The notes beneath the pieces are model-generated. The model saw only the letters and a program-made list of their open reading frames with translations. It was not told the DNA's origin and made no database searches. This document shows positions 19,401-27,292 of a DNA stretch of 34,644 nucleotides, one piece after another. The position numbers and the translations under genes are program-made. Source of the DNA: JBAXXL01 sp038206725 (GTDB lineage Bacteria; Bacteroidota; Ignavibacteria; Kapaibacteriales; UBA2268); the NCBI GenBank assembly GCA_038206725.1, contig JBBRAO010000033.1:1-34644 (forward strand), given 5' to 3'. The first letter of the stretch is position 1, and every line of letters starts with the position of its first letter.

Positions 19401-20539
19401 GCTTTTTCAGGTTTATTTGTCATACGATACAAACCGTGAAGTAAATGAGCCGCACGACGGGCGTAGAATATAATGCCGCTTTTTTGGGTAACCCTAAAAC
19501 CTTCTAATAGATTTTTTTCAGCATTAGCGAAATCTTTTAAATATATATAATCAGAACCAATATTAATATATGAGCTTCCTACCGCCAACGTTTGATTTAA
19601 CTTTTGACGTATTTCTAAAGCTTTTAAATCATATAACAAATTCAATTTAAAATTACCGGTAAGGTAATACAAATGCGCTTTATGAGTTAAAAATGACGAT
19701 AATCGTGAGCTATCTTTAGTTCTCTCTGTTATATTTATAGCTTTATTAAGAAAATAGAATGAGCGATCTAGATTTTTTTCATAATCAGAATAATATGTTG
19801 ACATAACATTATATGAATCTGCCAATTTCGTGAGATTTCCAGATTTCTTTAAAAGGTATATAGCATTTGAGTAGTATATTTTTGCTGTACGGATATCGCC
19901 TTTTTGGGTTAATAAATTCCCTTGATAAATCAAAATATCAGCGATACCCACGTGGAATGATGCTTTACGATATAAATCTTTGGAATTATTAAATGCTTCG
20001 TTAGAATTATCGGGCATATCCCAAATACCATAAATTCTACCGATTATTTCATACGAATCAGCCATTCCCAAGAAGTTGGACCGTTTTTCATAAATACTCA
20101 AGGCTTTTGTAGCATAATTATATGATTTGGTATAGTTTTGCAAGGCAAAGTAGCTAATACTCATTCTATTTAAAGTTTTGGCGATTTTATCTTCGTTATT
20201 GATTTTAGAATAAATATTCAATGATTGTTGGAGTATTTTCATTACCTCTTTGACCGACGATTGGCTGGAAATACTATTAGAAAAATTAAGCAATGCATCC
20301 GCCTCACCTTCTTTGTAACCAATTCGCTTGGCTATTATTTCCGCAGATTCTGCCGCTTGAGCAGCCTTCGGTATGTCATATCGGAGATAATTGACAGATT
20401 GATTATTAAGTTGATCAACTTGTATTTTAAGTTTTTCATTTAATTTTGAGGATTTTTCACCTTTTGAAGGTTGCTCTGCGAAAATAGTGAAAGGAATGAG
20501 CAAAATAATAATTATTTTTATCATAAAAGTAAGTTTCAT
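16490..20539 (-). CDS. TPR-PAS hybrid histidine kinase with receiver
   Basis: This 1349-residue protein begins with a cleavable-looking signal sequence (hydrophobic to TIFA, about residue 21). Next is a periplasmic region of TPR-like helical repeats (about 30-410, with recurring A-Y-x-Y-x-x-K-A-L patterns). After a coiled segment and one membrane helix (about 432-455) come four PAS domains (about 475-595, 600-720, 725-850, 855-970), HisKA with H986 in MSHELRTP, HATPase_c (DTGIGIS, GTGLGL) and a receiver with D1281 in LMDINLG. TPR-sensor kinases of this layout are common in Bacteroidota. The start is supported by GAGGT eight bases before the ATG and by a promoter-like element further upstream. 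It is the first gene of the signalling island, with the next kinase 44 bases downstream. Confidence 0.92.
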   Translation of the reverse strand: MKLTFMIKIIIILLIPFTIFAEQPSKGEKSSKLNEKLKIQVDQLNNQSVNYLRYDIPKAAQAAESAEIIAKRIGYKEGEADALLNFSNSISSQSSVKEVMKILQQSLNIYSKINNEDKIAKTLNRMSISYFALQNYTKSYNYATKALSIYEKRSNFLGMADSYEIIGRIYGIWDMPDNSNEAFNNSKDLYRKASFHVGIADILIYQGNLLTQKGDIRTAKIYYSNAIYLLKKSGNLTKLADSYNVMSTYYSDYEKNLDRSFYFLNKAINITERTKDSSRLSSFLTHKAHLYYLTGNFKLNLLYDLKALEIRQKLNQTLAVGSSYINIGSDYIYLKDFANAEKNLLEGFRVTQKSGIIFYARRAAHLLHGLYRMTNKPEKALIYLDSAYKLTQIINQEEKMHQNSLVEVERELRLREQKINNLEDKRSNILNLAFIIISVFGVSFSLLLLYLNWVKKSDNLKLLAKSSELERSEHKYRNLIETAPDLIYSLDSDGRFLSINPAFETLTSYSVNDFLGKEFASLVQSEDLDLAYETFNNAQEGKVQEPYVLRLLKRNGDFFYGEFISKELMEDGEIIGEFGIVRDITAKKIAKEALRASEERYRIFINSTDDMAFLKDDKYRYMIVNKLYSEYFGKPEQYILGKTDFELMSADGAELCKKSDDKALNSNSVVMNEEIVNGRIYDTHKFKVSLSDGSFGIGGYIRDITERKQAELALKTTEKQYSDLLETMSDGLMQVDNDDVIQFVNKAICNIFDYTQEELIGKIGNETIIHPDDRQILIKQNKSRLVGNSEHYEVRGIKKFGEVIWVRISGSPIIDSDGNTTGSVGLISDITERKLAEEQIQEEKHFSDFLIESLPGIFYMFDQNLKPIRWNRNKQTFLGLSYEEMANHNILDSIVADDKATLIQSIERTMTLGESQDIIRIIQHNGEVFSYHLTGKKLDTESGSFLMGVGIDISERVKIEEELIIAKEKAEESEHLKSSFLANMSHELRTPMVGILGFSQLLSDVEDLPKAKEMGSIINSSGKRLMDTLNMILDLARIEAGESELEITEMDLVESINEVILTFDAIAKTKNLILRSYSGFENYSIYSSNKIIASVLNNLVNNAIKFTNSGSIVVTLEEDIVNGKKSAIIKVADTGIGISQKDLANVFIEFRQVSEGLSRSHEGTGLGLTLCKKYIDMLGGSINVESTLGVGTVFTILIPDLDTSNSLDSIDNADEESKIINTIMDKQKDFNLRILIVDDDPTSIFLVERILGKQFFIDPVNNASDAIEKVKENKYTLILMDINLGKSKNGIYATSEIRKLEDYKNTPIIAMTAYAMAGDREEFISRGCTDYISKPFTKDELINIIFNYI

Positions 20540-20649
20540 CTGATACCTCGGATCTAATCGAAATCAACTAAAAACAAATTGTTAACTATCGTTGAAAGCT
20601 ACTTTTAAAAAAGCAAATTTGTTTTATTAAAAATAGTTTTTCTAACTTA

Positions 20650-20680
20650 CAAAAATACCAATAAATTAGCATAGAACAAA
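20650..20680 (-). promoter_or_regulatory. Putative Bacteroidota-type promoter heading the signalling island
   Basis: On the minus strand this reads TTTG, 19 bases, TATTTTTG, an exact match to the Bacteroidota consensus TTTG-N19-TAnnTTTG. It would start a transcript about 100 bases before the ATG at 20539. It is the best-formed promoter in the window. The leader 20540-20645 shows no convincing riboswitch or attenuator. Confidence 0.55.
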
Positions 20681-20713
20681 TTAAATATTGTTCATAAATC
20701 TCTAATAATAATA

Positions 20714-20737
20714 AAGGGAGCTTATATAAGCTCCCTT
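20714..20737 (-). terminator. Perfect palindrome, likely terminator of the three-gene unit
   Basis: A 24-base perfect palindrome (AAGGGAGCTTAT and its complement) begins 30 bases after the stop of the DUF1801 gene. The run following it on the minus strand is AT-rich (ATTATTATTAG) rather than a clean T-tract. Because the palindrome is symmetric, it could work on either strand. Confidence 0.65.
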
Positions 20738-20766
20738 CTGATCATTTAAGGATTAATTGTACTCAT

Positions 20767-21174
20767 TTATCCTTTAAAGTTTTTATAAAAAGTTGTTATT
20801 AATTCTTCAAGAACTTCTGCATTGATATCGGATAATTTATTTATATAAAGACAGCCTTTATTTGCTTTGTATTTACCCAATCTGTTCAAAATTTCTGAGT
20901 ACTTTTCAAAGCCTAAAGATAGATAAACAACCAAATTCGCTTTGCGTGGTGAAAATCCGACCGGAAACCACTCGCCCGAACGATTGCCGGATCCCTTATA
21001 AGTGTATTTCCCATAACCGACAATTGAATCACCCCAAATTACAGGTTCTTCGCCCGTAGCACGTTTAAAAATGTCCAGTAGGGTATAGGAGTCTTGACGC
21101 TTTGTTTCATTTTCGATGGGGTCAATAAAATTTTGAACGCTCTGTGTTGTCGCCTGTGTTTTTAGTTCTGTCAT
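20767..21174 (-). CDS. DUF1801 family protein
   Basis: This is a 135-residue soluble protein. It shows the DUF1801 (YdhG-like) pattern: an N-terminal helix, then PVIWGDSIVGYGKYTY, a GEWFPVGFSPRK strand, then LVVYLSLGF and a C-terminal CLYINKLSDIN block. The family is small and widespread but its biochemical role is not established, so none is assigned. The start has AGGA seven bases before the ATG. It is the last gene of a tight set with the DJ-1 family gene, whose stop is nine bases upstream, and is followed by a palindromic terminator. Confidence 0.85.
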   Translation of the reverse strand: MTELKTQATTQSVQNFIDPIENETKRQDSYTLLDIFKRATGEEPVIWGDSIVGYGKYTYKGSGNRSGEWFPVGFSPRKANLVVYLSLGFEKYSEILNRLGKYKANKGCLYINKLSDINAEVLEELITTFYKNFKG

Positions 21175-21183
21175 AATTTTATC

Positions 21184-21771
21184 CTAATTTGTACTGAACC
21201 CCATTAACGATTTCACTTTGTCGGCATTGTTCTTATCTGTTAATTTTTCGAGCAAAATAAAGGCTACTTCGTGTGCTGTTGCGGGATTAGACGAAGTGAT
21301 GATATTATCGTTCACAACAATTGGTTTATCAGTAAATAATGCACCCATATCTATTAATTGTTCAATCCTTTTTGGATTCTGATTGTAGGTTGTAGCGAAC
21401 TTGTTGTCGAGTATGCCGGTTTTTGCTATCGGCAGTCCACCTACACAAATCGAAGCAATAACTTTGTTTTGGTCGTTGAAGCTCTTGATGATATTCAAAA
21501 ACCTAATATTATAGGCCTCATCATAATAACCATATTCATCGAAACCTCCGGGGATAGCCAAAGCGTCAAAGTCTTCTGTGTTTACCTCGTCTATCAATAA
21601 ATCCGGAATGAATTTCTGGTCAAATGAACTTTTGATTTCTTTCATAAAGCCGGCGCTGAATAATTTTGTTGATTGGTCGCCCTCGATTAGATTCCAACCA
21701 ATTACATCTATGAATGCGCTTGCTTCGAATATTTCAAATCCATCAGCTAATAACAATAGTACTTTTTTCAT
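21184..21771 (-). CDS. DJ-1/PfpI family protein
   Basis: This 195-residue protein has the DJ-1/PfpI fold signature: KKVLLLLADGFEIFEA at the N-terminus, ALAIPGGFDEYGY in the middle, and the nucleophile-elbow motif ASIC109VGG, where C109 is the expected reactive cysteine. The C-terminus has the family pattern SSNPATAHEVAFILLEKL. Members include deglycase or chaperone-like proteins, peptidases and amidotransferase-like enzymes, and sequence alone does not tell which applies here. AGGA lies seven bases before the ATG, matching the next gene. It sits 18 bases after the tocopherol-cyclase-family gene and 9 bases before DUF1801, so the three form one operon, possibly linked to redox or carbonyl stress (inference). 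Confidence 0.88.
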   Translation of the reverse strand: MKKVLLLLADGFEIFEASAFIDVIGWNLIEGDQSTKLFSAGFMKEIKSSFDQKFIPDLLIDEVNTEDFDALAIPGGFDEYGYYDEAYNIRFLNIIKSFNDQNKVIASICVGGLPIAKTGILDNKFATTYNQNPKRIEQLIDMGALFTDKPIVVNDNIITSSNPATAHEVAFILLEKLTDKNNADKVKSLMGFSTN

Positions 21772-21789
21772 AAATTTATCCTATATCCT

Positions 21790-22776
21790 TTATTTTTTAT
21801 CTTTAATATTAAAATTTTCAATTATGTTACCAACTAACTCACAACCGGCATATTGCCCCGAATCCTCAAGAATTTCGTTAGTTTTGAGATTTCTAATTCG
21901 TAGGTGAACAATAGAATTTAAACTTTCGTGCATATTGCGGGACATTTCGCCCATAACCGGAGCTTTTAAAATTACGGTGTTTTCGCGTTCAACTATAACA
22001 TCAACTTGATATTCTTTATCCGAGAATTTTATAAAAACTCTGTTCTTTTCAATTTCAATTTGATCAACTCGTGCGTTAGTATATGTAGCAAACCGCAATT
22101 GCTTACCATTTAAGGCAATGATTGAGATAAAACCGTCAAACTCTCCTTTTAACCAAGGGATTTTAGCCAGAGAGAACATAAAGCACTTTATTCGCCCGGC
22201 AAAGTTGTTTGACTGAATCCAAATCCAAGAGCTCGGAAATGAATGACCCCAATCTTTTTCCGTATAGCCATTTCCATTCGAAAAATCAACAATTTCGGAA
22301 TTAATTGAAAGTGAACCATTAAGATGGTGGTTCAGCGATACTACTCCGTGGTAACATTCCATAAATGGGACATAAGAATACCACCCCATAATACCTGGAG
22401 ATAATACGGTCGATTGAAGTTTTGTCAGCGAATCAAATTCAATTCTTCCTTTAATAACTAGGTCATTTTCGTCAATATGCAATTCAATTAAGTCTTCAGA
22501 AAAATGGTTGTTTCCGATTCTTATATCAAATTTTGAATTGTCGGCTTTAAACTCAGATATGTCAAATCGTAGATATTTCGTGATATTGGAATTGCCATCA
22601 ATATATTGAATGAAGCAATGGCTATCACCCTTAGCAAGTGATACACCGGGAATAAAAGCGAATTTTTTACCATCGGGTGTTACTAATTTAAAATACCATC
22701 CTTCGAAATATTTTTGATTTTTTAAGTTACCTTGGAAAACACTCGGATTATATATTTTTTTTAAGCTTTTGAACAT
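21790..22776 (-). CDS. Tocopherol cyclase family protein
   Basis: This is a 328-residue protein without signal peptide or membrane segments. It resembles the tocopherol-cyclase-family proteins of non-photosynthetic bacteria: an N-terminal FQGNLKNQKYFEGWYFKL block, FAFIPGVSLAKGDSHCFIQYIDG, the MGWYSYVPFMECYHGVVS region, the GNGYTEKDWGHSFPSSWIW motif and a beta-rich C-terminal half. Plant and cyanobacterial members close the chromanol ring of vitamin E. Bacterial relatives like this one have no assigned substrate, and no tocopherol pathway gene is nearby, so a role in lipid or quinone modification is only a guess. It heads the operon with the DJ-1 and DUF1801 genes. No clear ribosome-binding site or promoter is seen in 22777-22867. 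Confidence 0.75.
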   Translation of the reverse strand: MFKSLKKIYNPSVFQGNLKNQKYFEGWYFKLVTPDGKKFAFIPGVSLAKGDSHCFIQYIDGNSNITKYLRFDISEFKADNSKFDIRIGNNHFSEDLIELHIDENDLVIKGRIEFDSLTKLQSTVLSPGIMGWYSYVPFMECYHGVVSLNHHLNGSLSINSEIVDFSNGNGYTEKDWGHSFPSSWIWIQSNNFAGRIKCFMFSLAKIPWLKGEFDGFISIIALNGKQLRFATYTNARVDQIEIEKNRVFIKFSDKEYQVDVIVERENTVILKAPVMGEMSRNMHESLNSIVHLRIRNLKTNEILEDSGQYAGCELVGNIIENFNIKDKK

Positions 22777-22867
22777 AATAATAATACATTTAAATTGATT
22801 TAATATTACTAACGCAATTATTTATTAAAATTGTAGAAGGTGGTTATTTTTGATTTATTGGGGAGCT

Positions 22868-22905
22868 AAAAAAATCAATCCTACGCGTAATGCGCAGGAC
22901 TGATT
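22868..22905 (-). terminator. Rho-independent terminator of korAB
   Basis: On the minus strand a long, slightly imperfect GC-containing stem (AATCA..TCCT..GCGC with matching arms and a three-base loop) is followed immediately by seven T residues. It starts 37 bases after the korB stop, as expected for an intrinsic terminator. Confidence 0.85.
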
Positions 22906-22941
22906 AGGAATAATAAGCTTATACAAAAGTTTGAGTTTGTT

Positions 22942-23994
22942 TTAGTCAATAACCCAGTAGTTTTCACCCTTTAAAAGTTCTTCTATTGTACCGACACCTT
23001 TTTTCTCTTTTTCATATTTAATCTGTTCGAGAACCTTAAATTCATAGGATGGTCTCTCTAAATCGAGGAAAACGCCCACAGGGCGCGGTAGGTCCATATC
23101 ATAAACCATATTAGCAACAATATTGGCTAGTACTCTGTCTTTGTTATCATAAACCAAACAATCGTCAATACTGCTCTTGCCGTCAGCAAAATCAATCAGT
23201 ACTGGTTTGAATCCATCCAGTTTAATGCCGAATTCCATATTTTTACCGAATACCAATGGTTTTGCGTGTTCTAAATATAGAGTGTTTTCATCTTTGATTT
23301 CTTTGTTTGTAAATATATTGAAACTACCATCATTAAAAATAACGCAGTTAGAATATACTTCCAAAAATGAAAATCCCTTATGTCTGTATCCTTGTTTCAT
23401 TATTTCGCGAAGTAAAGCTACATCTTTGTCAGAAACACGTGCCACAAATGGCGCACCGGCTCCTAATGCTAATAATACAGGATCGAATGGATCATCTATC
23501 ACACCATAAGGTGATGATTTTGTTTTCTGTCCAACCCGAGAAGTAGGGGAGTATTGACCCTTAGTCAAACTGTAGATTTCATTATTGAACATACATACGT
23601 TAAGATCAATATTTCTTCTACAAGCGTGAATAAAGTGATTACCGCCGATACTCATATTATCACCGTCGCCGGTTGCAACCCAGACTGATAAATCAGGGCG
23701 GGCAATTTTCAAACCCGATGCGATTGGTAATGCGCGTCCGTGAATACCGTGGACGCCATAAAGGTTCATATAGTATGGGAAACGGCTCGAACAGCCGATA
23801 CCGGATATTATGGCGAAATCTTCTCTTGCAACTCCCAAATCGGCGAGTACTTTTTGCAATTGTGCTAAAATTGAATAGTTTCCGCAACCTGGGCACCAAC
23901 GCACATCAAGATCGTTTTTAAAATCTTTGGCAGTATATTCAATAGGTCCTTCGTGAGGAATGTTAATGATTTCATCAATTAAATTCTTTACCAT
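22942..23994 (-). CDS. korB: 2-oxoacid:ferredoxin oxidoreductase beta subunit
   Basis: This 350-residue protein is the thiamine-pyrophosphate-binding half of a 2-oxoacid:ferredoxin oxidoreductase, probably specific for 2-oxoglutarate. It shows the N-terminal WC34PGC37GNY motif, SGIGCSSR, and the TPP/Mg motif GDGDN starting at 109, followed by the conserved FNNEIYSLTKGQYSPTS. With KorA it converts 2-oxoglutarate and CoA to succinyl-CoA, passing electrons to ferredoxin, in an oxidative or reductive TCA cycle. It lacks the extra ferredoxin-domain cysteines of four-subunit enzymes. Its ATG shares one base with the korA stop (TAATG), so subunit translation is coupled. Pyruvate or branched-chain specificity cannot be fully excluded from sequence. 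Confidence 0.92.
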   Translation of the reverse strand: MVKNLIDEIINIPHEGPIEYTAKDFKNDLDVRWCPGCGNYSILAQLQKVLADLGVAREDFAIISGIGCSSRFPYYMNLYGVHGIHGRALPIASGLKIARPDLSVWVATGDGDNMSIGGNHFIHACRRNIDLNVCMFNNEIYSLTKGQYSPTSRVGQKTKSSPYGVIDDPFDPVLLALGAGAPFVARVSDKDVALLREIMKQGYRHKGFSFLEVYSNCVIFNDGSFNIFTNKEIKDENTLYLEHAKPLVFGKNMEFGIKLDGFKPVLIDFADGKSSIDDCLVYDNKDRVLANIVANMVYDMDLPRPVGVFLDLERPSYEFKVLEQIKYEKEKKGVGTIEELLKGENYWVID

Positions 23995-25832
23995 TATACT
24001 GCCTCGCCCAATAGTTCTAAAATTTTGTCTTTAATCTCTTCCACAACAAATGTGTTTCCTTGTATTTTATTGAATCCGATTATAGGTCTTAAAAACGCGG
24101 CTTCTAAAACGTGTTTTAGTTGTCCCATATTTAATTCGGGGATAAGTATTCTTTCAAAATTACTGAAAATTTCGCCTAAGTTTTTAGGAAGCGGGTTAAT
24201 GTATTTTAAATTAAGATAAGATACTTTTTTGGCTTCAGAATGCAACTGATCTATAGCGGTTTTTACAGCACCATAAGTTGAACCCCAGCTAATTACGAGT
24301 AAATCACCTTTTTCTTCTCCGTGTACTTTTGCTAAAGGAATATCATCCGCTATGCGCTTGATTTTTTCATCACGTAAAATAGTCATTCTTTCGTGGTTTA
24401 ACGGATCATGACTTACATTACCGGTAATATCCGCTTTCTCAAGTCCACCGATTCTGTGTTCCAATCCTTGTGTTCCTGGAATAGCCCAAGGGCGTGATAA
24501 AGTTACTTCATCGCGTTTATATGGTTGGAACGTTTTAGGATCTTTTGCAAAATGGACTTCAATTTCTGGAAGTTCATCAATAGCAGGAATTCTCCAAGGT
24601 TCAGAACCTTGTCCCAAATAGCCATCAGTTAATAAGATTACAGGGGTCATATATTTAATAGCTATACGAGCGGCTTCGATAGTCATTTCGAAACAGTTCG
24701 ATGCACTATGAGCGGCTAAAACAGGCAATGGACACTCACCGTGTCTGCCGTATAGCGCCAAATACAAGTCCGATTGCTCAGGCTTTGTTGGTAAACCGGT
24801 CGAAGGACCTGCCCGCATAACATCAATAACTATCAAAGGCAATTCCAACATAGCGGCAAAGCCCAAAGCTTCAACTTTAAGAGATAAACCTGGTCCACTA
24901 GTTGTTGTTGCGGCTAAATAACCACCGTAAGCGGCACCTATAGCGCTGATTACACCTGCTATTTCGTCTTCCGCTTGTAAATGTTTTACGCCGAATCTCT
25001 TATATGAAGAAATATAATGGAGAATTTCCGTTGCCGGAGTGATAGGGTATGAGCCTAAGAAAAACGGCAAATTTGCTCTATAAGCCGCGGCGACAAGACC
25101 TAAAGCTACTGCGTTATTTCCTGTTATATTTCTATATGTTCCTTTTTTAACCTTTTTCTTTTTAACGATGTATTGGACTGCGAATTCTTCTCTAATGCCA
25201 CCAAATTTATAACCTGCTTTAAGCACTCTTATGTTTGCTTCACGCATAACCGGCTTATTAGCAAATTTAGTTCCCAACCACTCAATAGTTGGTTCGATTG
25301 GACGACTGCAAAGCCAATAAATCAAGCCTAAAGCCCAAATATTCTTTGTCCTTCTTGCATCTTTTGGCGATATATCCATATCTGCCAATTCAAAATTGAT
25401 GATTTCGTTAATATCGTACGCAAATACTTGGTAATCGGTAAGACTATGATCGTCCAAAGGATTAGTTTCATATTGTGCAGTAGCTAAGTACTTTGGTGTA
25501 AAACCGGCTTTATTAAGAATAATAATACCATTTGGTTTTACATTACCGATATTAACTTTTAAAGAAGAAGCATTCATTGCTACCAAAACATCAATTTGGT
25601 CTCCGGGTGTATTTACCTTTTCGGATCCCAAATTAACTTGAAATGCACTTACGCCGTATAAGGTTCCTTCCGGGGCGCGTATTTCCGATGGATAATCAGG
25701 GAAAGTATTAACATCGTAGCCTAATTCGGCGGATGTTTCTGCATATTGATTTCCCGTTATTTGCATTCCATCACCGGAGTCTCCGGCAAATCTTATGACG
25801 ATTTCGTCAATGTATTTTATTTGTTTTTTCAT
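23994..25832 (-). CDS. korA: 2-oxoacid:ferredoxin oxidoreductase, fused gamma-alpha subunit
   Basis: This 612-residue protein is the larger chain of the two-subunit type. The first ~190 residues are the gamma domain (IRFAGDSGDGMQITG, YPSEIRAPEGTLYGVSAFQV). The alpha domain follows from about 225, with GNNAVALGLVAAAY, SYPITPATEIL and the conserved RAGPSTGLPTKPEQSDL, and a C-terminal transketolase-like domain closes the protein. The fused arrangement is common in Bacteroidota and Actinobacteria. Together with KorB it should form an oxygen-sensitive 2-oxoglutarate:ferredoxin oxidoreductase in central carbon metabolism. It is the first gene of a two-gene operon with a 1-base overlap to korB. A promoter-like element lies 64-99 bases upstream. 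Confidence 0.93.
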   Translation of the reverse strand: MKKQIKYIDEIVIRFAGDSGDGMQITGNQYAETSAELGYDVNTFPDYPSEIRAPEGTLYGVSAFQVNLGSEKVNTPGDQIDVLVAMNASSLKVNIGNVKPNGIIILNKAGFTPKYLATAQYETNPLDDHSLTDYQVFAYDINEIINFELADMDISPKDARRTKNIWALGLIYWLCSRPIEPTIEWLGTKFANKPVMREANIRVLKAGYKFGGIREEFAVQYIVKKKKVKKGTYRNITGNNAVALGLVAAAYRANLPFFLGSYPITPATEILHYISSYKRFGVKHLQAEDEIAGVISAIGAAYGGYLAATTTSGPGLSLKVEALGFAAMLELPLIVIDVMRAGPSTGLPTKPEQSDLYLALYGRHGECPLPVLAAHSASNCFEMTIEAARIAIKYMTPVILLTDGYLGQGSEPWRIPAIDELPEIEVHFAKDPKTFQPYKRDEVTLSRPWAIPGTQGLEHRIGGLEKADITGNVSHDPLNHERMTILRDEKIKRIADDIPLAKVHGEEKGDLLVISWGSTYGAVKTAIDQLHSEAKKVSYLNLKYINPLPKNLGEIFSNFERILIPELNMGQLKHVLEAAFLRPIIGFNKIQGNTFVVEEIKDKILELLGEAV

Positions 25833-25895
25833 TTAAATAACTATAAATTATTTATTTTTATTTTAGAATTTGTAAAATGTGTTATAAAATAACTT

Positions 25896-25931
25896 CAAAT
25901 TTATTAATATTTTGATTAAATAAAAAACAAA
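25896..25931 (-). promoter_or_regulatory. Putative Bacteroidota-type promoter of korAB
   Basis: On the minus strand this reads TTTG, 24 bases, TAAATTTG. The -7 box fits TAnnTTTG exactly, but the spacer is at or just beyond the usual upper limit. It lies in the very AT-rich 145-bp gap 25833-25977, which otherwise holds only short AT direct repeats. Confidence 0.35.
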
Positions 25932-25977
25932 ATATTAAGAAATATTAATAATTGTTAAGAATTGTTAATAAAAGTTA

Positions 25978-27264
25978 CTATACCACCACTTTTGGATTAA
26001 AAGTTGACTGATTAATTACTGTGTGTTTATTTATATTTAAGAGGATTCCTACCAACCCCAAATTCATTATTAGCGAACTACCGCCATAGCTTATGAAAGG
26101 CAGAGGAATTCCTGTAACCGGCATAATACCCATAGTCATACCCATATTAATTATGCAGTGGTATAATATCGTTATTACAATGCCGGCGGCTATAATTGAG
26201 GATGTTCTATCCTGTGCATCGAAAGCAATTTTTACTCCTCGCCATAAAAGGAAGGCAAAAAGCAGAATTATGGTTCCACCACCGATAAAACCAAATTCTT
26301 CGTTCGGGACAGAAAAAATAAAGTCTGTCCATTGCATCGGAATATATCTTAATTGAGTTTGTGTTCCTTGTAAATATCCTTTACCTGTCAATTCACCGCT
26401 ACCAATTGCAAGAATTGATTGTAAAACATTGTAACCGGTTCCTAACGGATCGGATTCGGGATTGAGCAAAGTGTCGATACGTGATTGCTGGTAATCTGCC
26501 AGGTTATTTATGATAAGAGGGGTGGCAAATCCTACAGTTACAAAAACAGCAATAGCAATAACGGTATAAAGAAGTTTACGTCTAAATAAAAACGCTAATA
26601 GCGAAAACAATGCTGTCATTACATACAATAATGTCTTATCAATTAATCCGGATATGCTAAGAATAGGTAAACAGGCGATACAATATAATATAAAACCATT
26701 GAAACCCGCCCAATAAAGAACCCCGCAAAACAAAACAAGTATTACGGAAAACGAACCGAAATCCGGTTGTAATAAAATCAAAACCGATGGTAATAGAAAA
26801 CTTAGAAACAAAATGAAGAAATTATTGATTTTGTTAACATCTACATACTTATTTGTTAGTCGCCAAGCCGCGAAAAATACTACAGCCGGTTTAGCAACCT
26901 CAGCCGGTTGAAGGGATAAAAACCCTAACCGTATCCATCCTTTGGTTCCGTTTATTTCAGTGCCTAAAGGTGTTAAAACAAGTAATAACAGTACTATAGC
27001 AATGACATAACTTGGAACTAATATCATCCTTATCCATTCTTTGGGAGCAAAGAACAAACCAATCATAATTGTAATACCAATACCGGCGGAAATCAATTGT
27101 TTTGTAAACACTCCGGTAATTTCTGACGAATGGACTGCGCTGTATAGAGATAGTAATCCTATACCAAGTAATAGTAATGTAGCTATAAAAAGTTTATAAT
27201 CAAATGTATTGAACGTCTGTTTTGCGAGTATGATATTTTGTTTTGGTTCTTCCATATTTTCCAT
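25978..27264 (-). CDS. rodA: SEDS-family peptidoglycan glycosyltransferase RodA
   Basis: This is a 428-residue multi-spanning protein with about ten hydrophobic segments. It has the SEDS signatures GTEINGTKGWIRLG, QPAEVAKPA, LQPDFGSF, and PMQWTDFIFSVPNEEFGF with the catalytic Asp at D314. The C-terminal block TGIPLPFISYGGSSLI is classic for RodA/FtsW. RodA polymerises lipid II into glycan strands during cell elongation with a class B penicillin-binding protein. The call as RodA rather than FtsW rests on the general sequence style and length and is moderately sure. Two ATGs four codons apart (27264 and 27252) are possible starts. It follows leuC by 28 bases. The usual mreBCD and pbp2 partners are not adjacent. 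No terminator is visible after it. Confidence 0.9.
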   Translation of the reverse strand: MENMEEPKQNIILAKQTFNTFDYKLFIATLLLLGIGLLSLYSAVHSSEITGVFTKQLISAGIGITIMIGLFFAPKEWIRMILVPSYVIAIVLLLLVLTPLGTEINGTKGWIRLGFLSLQPAEVAKPAVVFFAAWRLTNKYVDVNKINNFFILFLSFLLPSVLILLQPDFGSFSVILVLFCGVLYWAGFNGFILYCIACLPILSISGLIDKTLLYVMTALFSLLAFLFRRKLLYTVIAIAVFVTVGFATPLIINNLADYQQSRIDTLLNPESDPLGTGYNVLQSILAIGSGELTGKGYLQGTQTQLRYIPMQWTDFIFSVPNEEFGFIGGGTIILLFAFLLWRGVKIAFDAQDRTSSIIAAGIVITILYHCIINMGMTMGIMPVTGIPLPFISYGGSSLIMNLGLVGILLNINKHTVINQSTFNPKVVV

Positions 27265-27292
27265 TTAGTTCGGAGAAAACTTTCCTATAAAA

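Noticed and set aside
12399..20539. Possible gene fusions or assembly errors giving two 1350-residue kinases
   Set aside because: Both proteins have a continuous frame and standard sensor-PAS-kinase-receiver order, and their sensor halves are unrelated, so they are not a misassembled duplicate.
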